A DNA stretch of 64,000 nt from Oncomelania hupensis (lineage: Eukaryota; Mollusca; Gastropoda; Littorinimorpha; Pomatiopsidae): assembly GCA_036898135.1 (NCBI GenBank), contig CM072523.1, forward strand, positions 3,479,959-3,543,958, given 5' to 3'. Position 1 is the first letter of the stretch, and every line of letters begins with the position of its first letter. Positions 58,138-64,000 of the stretch are shown in pieces. The translations under genes were made by a program, and so were the position numbers. The notes under the pieces are model-generated. The model worked only from the letters and a program-made list of their open reading frames with translations. It made no database searches and was not told where the DNA came from.

Positions 58138-58344
58138 TACTACTACTACTATTACTATTGCTGTTATTCCTATTATTATTATTTATTTTTTTTAAATTAT
58201 TATTACTATTATTATTATTTTTGTTATTATTAAAGGATGATAGTAGTAGTAGCAGTAGTAGTTGTAGTAGTAGTAGTAGTAGTCGTATTAGTAGTAGTAA
58301 TAATATTATTGTTATTTTTATTATAATAATAATAATAATAATAA

Positions 58345-58375
<31 letters not shown>
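58136..58375. repeat. ACT/ATT, AGT and AAT/ATT triplet tracts
   Basis: Continues the triplet-rich region with AGT at 58238-58300 and mirrored AAT/ATT at 58322-58370. Confidence 0.9.
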
Positions 58376-58483
58376 GATTTATTATTATCGTACCAACAAG
58401 CAATGCCATTTTAATCATCTTTGTTAATATCTATATTAAATAATTTTGTAAAAAAAATCATATATTGAAAAAAATTTAAAAAA

Positions 58484-58536
58484 AATTCCTGAGCAGCTCT
58501 TGAGTTGGAGAGCCGCTATAAATAAATAAAGCGAAA

Positions 58537-58587
<51 letters not shown>
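58484..58587 (+). mobile_element. SINE-B 3' end with (AAAT)n tail
   Basis: CCTGAGCAGCTCTTGAGTTG and GAGAGCCGCTATAAATAA are followed by about 15 AAAT units. Only the last ~40 bp of the SINE are present. Confidence 0.6.
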
Positions 58588-59017
58588 CCTGTATAATATA
58601 TTAATAGTATCGCATCGATGCTATCTTATTTAACAAGCACCGCTGGCATTCTATTAGAAATACGTCAAATACTTCTGAATCAGCTTTCACGTATTGAAAA
58701 TATTTAAATAAAGTTTATCACAATAAAGGCACGGAAAAATTTTGGATTTTACAGTCAGACGTATGACGACTATATCGGCAACAACAACCACAGCAGCGGC
58801 AACAACAATAACAACAAAAACCACAAAGCTTATAAACATCCCCAAATCGGTCCTTACATATTGACAAATCTACCATTGAAAATTCTTTCAAAACTAAACT
58901 CCCTTAGGCTTACTTGATTAGAGTTGTTCATGTAAAAGGTCAAAATGGTCCTGATTTACAGTCACATGTTCTAATACTTATAAATAGTTTTTTTTTAATT
59001 TCAAGTTTGACTGAAGT
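58588..59017. other. No recognised feature
   Basis: AT-rich unique sequence with short AAC/CAG triplets near 58780. Confidence 0.3.
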
Positions 59018-59095
59018 GAGTTCCTGTATTGGAATGCGCCTTGAGCCGATCTTGAGCTAGAAAAGCGCTATTAAAGAACAATAATACATTGTCTC
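59018..59095 (+). mobile_element. SINE-B 3' end fragment
   Basis: TTCCTGTATTGGAATGCGCC, TTGAGCCGATCTTGAGCTAG and AAAAGCGCTATTAAAGAAC, then AATAATA. Confidence 0.6.
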
Positions 59096-59255
59096 TACTA
59101 AGTGAATGAATTTAAATGGAATTGCTGGCGACAGCGTTCTGCTCATTGACAGTCGGGCAGTGGTAGTTACGAGATTACTCAATGGAAAATCAACACTTCG
59201 GATAACCGTCTACCCCCCATGCATACAGGAATGCGAGCGCTTGCACTCACAAAAG

Positions 59256-59261
<6 letters not shown>

Positions 59262-59297
<36 letters not shown>

Positions 59298-59385
59298 CAC
59301 ACACACAAATACACACACCTACACAAATACACATAAATACACACACACCCACACACACATATACACACTCACACAAACACACTCC

Positions 59386-59428
<43 letters not shown>
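59262..59428. repeat. (CA)n and (CT)n microsatellites
   Basis: CA-rich at 59262-59385, CT at 59390-59428. Confidence 0.95.
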
Positions 59429-59434
<6 letters not shown>

Positions 59435-59549
59435 TCCAAGTTAAACAAAAGAACAAAACCGCACACAATTGTACTTTTAATAATATTGTAGACAGGCAGT
59501 ATTTCTCCAAGAGCCGACACACACATTTTCCTACAAAAAATCAATCAAA

Positions 59550-59800
59550 CGGATGGTAGCCTTAATTATACCAAGTATGGCCTAAACTAGAACAATAATA
59601 GCCTTAATTATGCCAACTGAAGCCTAAATAAAACACATTATAACCTAAATCGTACAAATTGCTATCTAAATCGTACGGATCGTTCCCTATATCACACAAT
59701 TTGTAGCCATCATACTAATGATAGTCTAAATCATACAAATGATAGTCTAAATCATACCAATAATAGTCTAAATCACACCAATGGAAGTCTTTATTAGTCT
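59550..59800. repeat. Degenerate ~22-bp tandem repeat (AATGATAGTCTAAATCATAC)
   Basis: About ten units with recurring AGTCTAAATCATAC, AGCCTTAATTATACC and TAAATCGTACAAAT variants. Units at 59715-59790 are best preserved. Confidence 0.8.
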
Positions 59801-60445
59801 ACCAATACATCATTTTAAAACGAAACCTCTGTGTGTATTTACAAATATTGGTGATATAACTTATTATAATTTAAATGATTAATAAACAGACAAATATTCT
59901 CAAGTATAGTGATAATGTTGTTATTTTATTAAATAACACATATTAAGTCGTTAACCCAGGAATTAAATGAATGAAATCCACACACGCGCTTCTACAACTA
60001 TTTATTCCACTAATATTATCCTCTACTTTATTTGTTTAATTCGCTGTACGTTTTTTTTTCTCTTCCCTCTCTCTATCACTGTTGTTAATTCTTCTTCTTT
60101 GATCAGTTCTACGTCTACTTACCACAAAATGATGATTCACGAACTGTTTTACTATTGCTCTTTTCTTTCTATTCACTTTTCTTTCTGCCTTCTTTCTATC
60201 CCTTAACCTACTGTCTTCCTTTGATTTTTCTCCTATCACTTTTCTTTCTTTTAGTTCACTGCCGTTATTCCATTTTCTCGTCACCTGTCTTCTTCTTCGT
60301 CGTCTTTCATTTCATCGGGGTTATTTCCACGAGTTGTCAATGAACACACAAGTGCATCGTCAGGTATAGACAAACACCACACCACGCTAAGCTGCCGTAG
60401 TAGCGGCAAAGATCGGTTAAACTGCTTCCCCTCTTTCTCTATAGG
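59801..60445. other. No recognised feature
   Basis: AT-rich, then pyrimidine-rich sequence without recognisable coding content. Confidence 0.3.
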
Positions 60446-60449
60446 CTTT

Positions 60450-60609
60450 CGAGGAGAGAGAGAGAGAGCCTAGTTCTTAAACCATGGATTGCTTAGGTGA
60501 GAGAGAGAGAGGGGTCGGGCCAGGATCTTCAGATACTAGAAGAGAGAGCCGTAATTCTAATAACTAAGGGCTTTAAGGAACGCTTGAGGTGTGCTGTTGT
60601 TCATGCCAG

Positions 60610-60662
<53 letters not shown>

Positions 60663-60732
60663 CAGAGAGAGAGAAGAGAGAGAGAGAAAAGAGAGAGAGA
60701 TTAGAAAAGAGAGAGAGAAAGAGAGATGCATT
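60450..60732. repeat. Several (GA)n tracts
   Basis: GA at 60451-60470, 60499-60512 and 60612-60732, the last with AAGAG interruptions. Confidence 0.9.
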
Positions 60733-60866
60733 GTATACTGAATGACAGATTTGGTGATTGACTTTCTTTCTTTCTTCCACTTTCTTTCTGCCATTGCTCG
60801 TTCCTTTTATTTCCACTTCTTCGTATGTGTGTGTGTGTTTAAGTGTGCGTGTGCGTGTGCGTGTAT

Positions 60867-60912
60867 AATAATAATAATAATAATAATAATCATAATAATA
60901 ATAATAATAATC

Positions 60913-60993
<81 letters not shown>

Positions 60994-61060
60994 GGTATTT
61001 ATATAGCGTTGTATTTTTTTTCTCAATGACATCAGTTCAAAGCGCAGTTCTCACGCATTT
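60867..61060 (-). mobile_element. (AAT)n tail with SINE-like 3' end
   Basis: About 125 bp of AAT is followed by GGTATTTATATAGCGTTGTA and TCAGTTCAAAGCGCAGTTCT, the reversed 'GCGCT...TATATA' end of a SINE. The head is not identified. Confidence 0.5.
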
Positions 61061-61204
61061 ATACGTAACATGAACATTGACATACATACGAAAAGAAGTG
61101 AAACAAAAACGAGACACTAATAAACTATGCAAAGACATAATACAAACAGGAAAAGGAATATTTGCAAAACGGACAGGGAGGTGGAGGAGGGGAGCCACTA
61201 ACGA

Positions 61205-61300
61205 GGGAGAGGGCTGGGGGCTGGGGGTTGGGGGCTGGGGGCTGGGGGCTGGAGGCTGGGAGCTAGTGGCTGGGGGCTGGGAGCTGGGGGCTGGGGCATG
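61205..61300. repeat. (GGGGGCT)n G-rich minisatellite
   Basis: About twelve 7-bp units of GGGGGCT, some GGAGGCT or GGGAGCT. Four or more G-runs on the + strand could form a quadruplex. Confidence 0.9.
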
Positions 61301-61379
61301 CAGCGTGACGGTGGTACAGTGGTCTGAATCACTAAAAGGATTGATGTTGGAGATGGGAGACGAGATCAGACATTTTTAA

Positions 61380-61445
61380 GGAGTGTGTGTGTGTGTTTGT
61401 GTGGGTGTGTGTGCGTGTGTGTGTGTGTGTGTTTGTGTGTGTACG
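61380..61445. repeat. (GT)n microsatellite
   Basis: GT repeat with GCGT, TTTG and GGGT interruptions. Confidence 0.9.
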
Positions 61446-61502
61446 AGTGTGTCTTTATCTAGGCCATACTAACGTGTTTAAAAAAAATTGTTCTGCCTTT
61501 AT

Positions 61503-61585
61503 ATAATAATAATAATAATAATAAAAATAATAATAATAATAATAACAAAAATAATAATAACAATAACAATACAAATAAAATCAAT

Positions 61586-61616
<31 letters not shown>

Positions 61617-61632
61617 TAACAATACAAATAAA

Positions 61633-61686
<54 letters not shown>

Positions 61687-61705
61687 CATAATAATAATAA
61701 CAATC

Positions 61706-61755
<50 letters not shown>

Positions 61756-61762
61756 CATAATC

Positions 61763-61830
<68 letters not shown>

Positions 61831-61835
61831 GAATA
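61503..61835. repeat. (AAT)n microsatellite, about 330 bp
   Basis: AAT with AAC, AAA and CAT interruptions. A block AATAACAATAACAATACAAA recurs at 61555 and 61609, indicating internal duplication. It leads directly into a SINE-A body. Confidence 0.95.
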
Positions 61836-61837
61836 AT

Positions 61838-62048
61838 AAAGGTATTGGATGCAGTCAATCTGAACTTTCACAAATTAAATATTGGATTTCCTTTCCGTCT
61901 TAATAGCGACGTTCCTTTACACCACAAGCTTGAGTGATGAATGTGTGTTTGGTGTGTATGTAGGAGTGTCTGTACCGTGTGAGCGTGTTTGTTGGTTACA
62001 GATCGCCGCGCTTTAAGTCTGATTTAGGAATAAGATACGTATAGCATA

Positions 62049-62060
<12 letters not shown>
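61838..62060 (+). mobile_element. SINE-A body, forward arm of an inverted pair
   Basis: GGTATTGGATGCAGTCAATC, TTGGATTTCCTTTCCGTC, CTTTACACCACAAGCTTGAG, TGTTGGTTACAGATCGCCGC, TTTAGGAATAAGATACG and ATAGCATACA, then (ATT)n. The tRNA-like head is replaced by the AAT tract. Confidence 0.8.

Positions 62061-62142
<82 letters not shown>
62053..62142. repeat. (ATT)n joining two SINE-A copies tail to tail
   Basis: About 90 bp of ATT, shared as the tail of the forward copy on its left and of the reverse copy on its right. Confidence 0.9.
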
Positions 62143-62147
<5 letters not shown>

Positions 62148-62477
62148 CACGCCTTATTCCTAAACCAGACTGAAGGCGCGGCGATCTGTTACACACACTC
62201 CTACATACACAACAAACACACATTCATCACTCCAACCTGTGGTGTAAAGGCTAAGACGGAAAGAAAATCGAATTTTATTTTTTTTAATTTTAGGCAGTCT
62301 GCATCTAATACCATCACTGAAGGGAGGAGGAAACCGAAGTACCCCGAGAGAACCCTTAGTGACCTGAATATCTCGTACCTAAGTCACATTAGTTGGACCT
62401 CTGCGGGGTTCGAAAGCGTGACCTTTGGCATGGGAGACCAGCTCATTATCAAGTATGAGACCACGCAACCCCCAATA
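62136..62477 (-). mobile_element. SINE-A, reverse arm, with tRNA-like head
   Basis: From the left: CCTTATTCCTAAACCAGACT, GGCGCGGCGATCTGTTAC, CTGTGGTGTAAAGGCTAAGA, GGCAGTCTGCATCTAATACC, AACCGAAGTACCCCGAGAGA (core), TGCGGGGTTCGAAAGCGTGA (B box) and CCTTTGGCATGGGAGACC. Confidence 0.8.
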
Positions 62478-62523
62478 ATAATTTATGGTCAATCATTCGC
62501 TCACGCATTTGCATTAAAGTTCG

Positions 62524-62582
62524 GGGCGCGGTGGTCCAGTAGTAAAAGCACCGGCAAATGAACTGAAGCTTTCAATGTTAAG
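62524..62582 (+). mobile_element. tRNA-like sequence interrupted by element F
   Basis: GGGGCGCGGTGGTCCAGTAG and TAAAAGCACCGGC resemble a SINE A-box region. The rest would continue after 63117 (AGGAAAGGTTTCATCAG), but no B box is clear. Confidence 0.3.
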
Positions 62583-63103
62583 TCCCCCCGTGGGGATGCC
62601 GGGGGTTTCAGTATAAATAGTATCCCCATTTTGTGAAAATTAAGTGCTTTAAATTCCCACTGTCGCTGTCATTCTCCTTTGTTCTTTCTCGTTTCTACTC
62701 TGTTCTATCTATCTACTATACTATCTTCTTCTTCTCTAGAACAGTCACCTACCTTTTTTCTTGCAAACTCTTCCGGGACAAAACTCCTCATTTGTGTGTG
62801 AGGTCTGTTGGATCAGCTTGGGAATATTGGATGCTTTCTGCCAAATGGCAATGTAAGCATTTTATATGTATGTGTTTTGTTGCTATTTTATAATGATGTT
62901 TGTTTTCTATTTTGTTTTTGTAAACGGGGTTTTGATAAATTAGAGTATAGCCTCAGCGTCCCCTGCGAGGGATGTCTTTATTGTAAAGTGACCGGCTGGT
63001 GGAGTGCCTTCAGTGTTACCACTAGGGTTGTTTCGGCAGATCTTGTATGGTCCTGATTCGGCTCTTTGCAGTCCGCTGGACCATGGAAGCAATGAATAAC
63101 TAA
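62583..63103 (+). mobile_element. Element F copy 2 with a 14-bp target duplication
   Basis: About 521 bp, flanked by CTTTCAATGTTAAG at 62569-62582 and 63104-63117 (perfect). It starts TCCCCCCGTGGGGATGCC and ends AATGAATAACTAAC. The long duplication and short tandem tail indicate target-primed reverse transcription, so it is a SINE or the 3' end of a LINE. Both copies begin at nearly the same GC-rich hairpin-like head, which favours a full-length non-autonomous element. No coding frame is recognised. Confidence 0.8.
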
Positions 63104-63117
63104 CTTTCAATGTTAAG

Positions 63118-63609
63118 AGGAAAGGTTTCATCAGAACATCTTATGCTCGAAGAATTAGGTTAACAGTCATATTCATCATTACATATTTTTTATTCATAGA
63201 TTAATCTGTAAGCATATTTCAATTAATATAATTTTAAATACACTCTCCGCGATGATTGCAATAAGCATATAGGTTGTCATCTTGCTTTCTTATCCATTCA
63301 CACATCATAAATAAGCAATTACAATAGAATTCTTTTAAATAATTATGTCGTTATATTACGTTTTGTTCATGTTAACTCCTTTATTTTAATTTTAAGTTAA
63401 TCTGTTTGTAATTTAATATGTTGTCTGATATCACAGATGTGAATAGAGGTTAAATTAAATAAATTTAAAAAAACCTTGCATGCAGGAAGCGTTTGGAAAT
63501 GCTAATGTTGACCGCATGGAGTGAACCAAAAAATTTAAAAAGACCGGGATGCAAAAGCAAGCGCCCCCCACCCCACACCTGCCCCTTCTTCCACCCTCCC
63601 CACTCCCCC
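63118..63609. other. Unannotated AT-rich region
   Basis: GATGTGAATAGAGGTTAAAT near 63438 matches the sequence inserted in the 46.4-kb SINE-B, suggesting an unnamed retroposon 3' end. Nothing else recognised. Confidence 0.3.
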
Positions 63610-63912
63610 CGATGAGGGTATAAACCGAGGTCTAGTCTGTACACGCAGACGCGTTCAATCTCAGGGACTTGAAAGATCCTGACGTTTACTAGATGGGTGA
63701 ATGCCAGTCATTCAATACACTAGGCCCCTTCTCACCCCATGTTCAAGTCACCCAGGATTGTGACCAGTGGTCTAGGGCGTCAGACGAGGCGCCTAAAGGC
63801 AGCAAGTGGGCGACTAATGGCGGCTTGAGTTAGATCCTGCATCTGCCATCGCCTAGAGCAGCTCTTGAGCTGGAAAAGCTCGCTATACAAGAGTATTATA
63901 TAATAATTATTA
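63610..63912 (+). mobile_element. SINE-B copy
   Basis: GATGAGGGTATAAACCGAGG, TCTAGTCTGTACACG, GAAAGATCCTGACGTTTAC, CTAGATGGGTGAATGCCAG, GCGCCTAAAGGCAGCAAGTG, TTGAGTTAGATCCTGCATC and GCTCTTGAGCTGGAAAAGC, then an AT-rich end. Confidence 0.8.
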
Positions 63913-63935
63913 GCTCTAGTCTCCCTGTACAAATG

Positions 63936-63952
63936 TTAATAACAACAACAAC

Positions 63953-64000
<48 letters not shown>
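63936..64000. repeat. (AAC)n-(AAT)n microsatellite, runs off the window
   Basis: Triplet repeat that continues to the last base given. Confidence 0.95.

Overview
The window looks like intergenic, repeat-dominated DNA from an animal genome, most likely a marine invertebrate and probably a mollusc. That assignment is an inference from the mix of elements: RTE-clade LINEs with a pentamer tail, several tRNA-derived SINE families, very long tri- and tetranucleotide microsatellites, and no prokaryotic gene organisation. I recognise no host protein-coding gene, functional tRNA or rRNA gene. Most long open frames are microsatellite translations; the few meaningful ones belong to transposable elements.

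Layout. 0-3.2 kb: a 5-bp TGTAG/TGTAA array, then a 5'-truncated LINE with a (TTGCC)n tail. 3.5-6.1 kb: GA tract and a 50-bp satellite of about 48 copies. 6.3-17 kb: two RTE copies, (ATC)n, SINE fragments, a TAATCC motif cluster, and a (TCTA)/(GATA) mirror-complement microsatellite. 17-29.8 kb: SINEs, a polypurine tract of about 870 bp, three copies of an unusual ~745-bp element with short terminal inverted repeats, and a PIF/Harbinger element inserted in a LINE reading frame. 29.8-37.9 kb: GA tracts, the longest RTE copy, another LINE 3' end, and a 520-640-bp retroposon interrupting a 70-bp tandem array. 38-41.3 kb: a 42-bp minisatellite of about 77 units. 41.4-47.3 kb: telomere-like array, purine repeats, RTE, a hAT-like element, SINEs. 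47.3-64 kb: simple repeats, two more RTE copies, nested and inverted SINEs, and trinucleotide tracts to the end.

How the elements interact. All seven recognised RTE copies lie on the + strand and end in (GGATA)n. Two of them (13.1-14.1 kb and 54.5-55.0 kb) landed in the 3' end of one SINE family, called SINE-A here, and split it, with matching target-site duplications. SINE-A copies end in ATAGCATCCA-like sequence followed directly by a trinucleotide microsatellite, so this family appears to have seeded many of the trinucleotide tracts. A second family (SINE-B) and a third (SINE-D) have different tRNA-like heads but the same 3' end, suggesting a shared LINE partner. The family names (SINE-A to D, element E, element F) are local labels, not database names.
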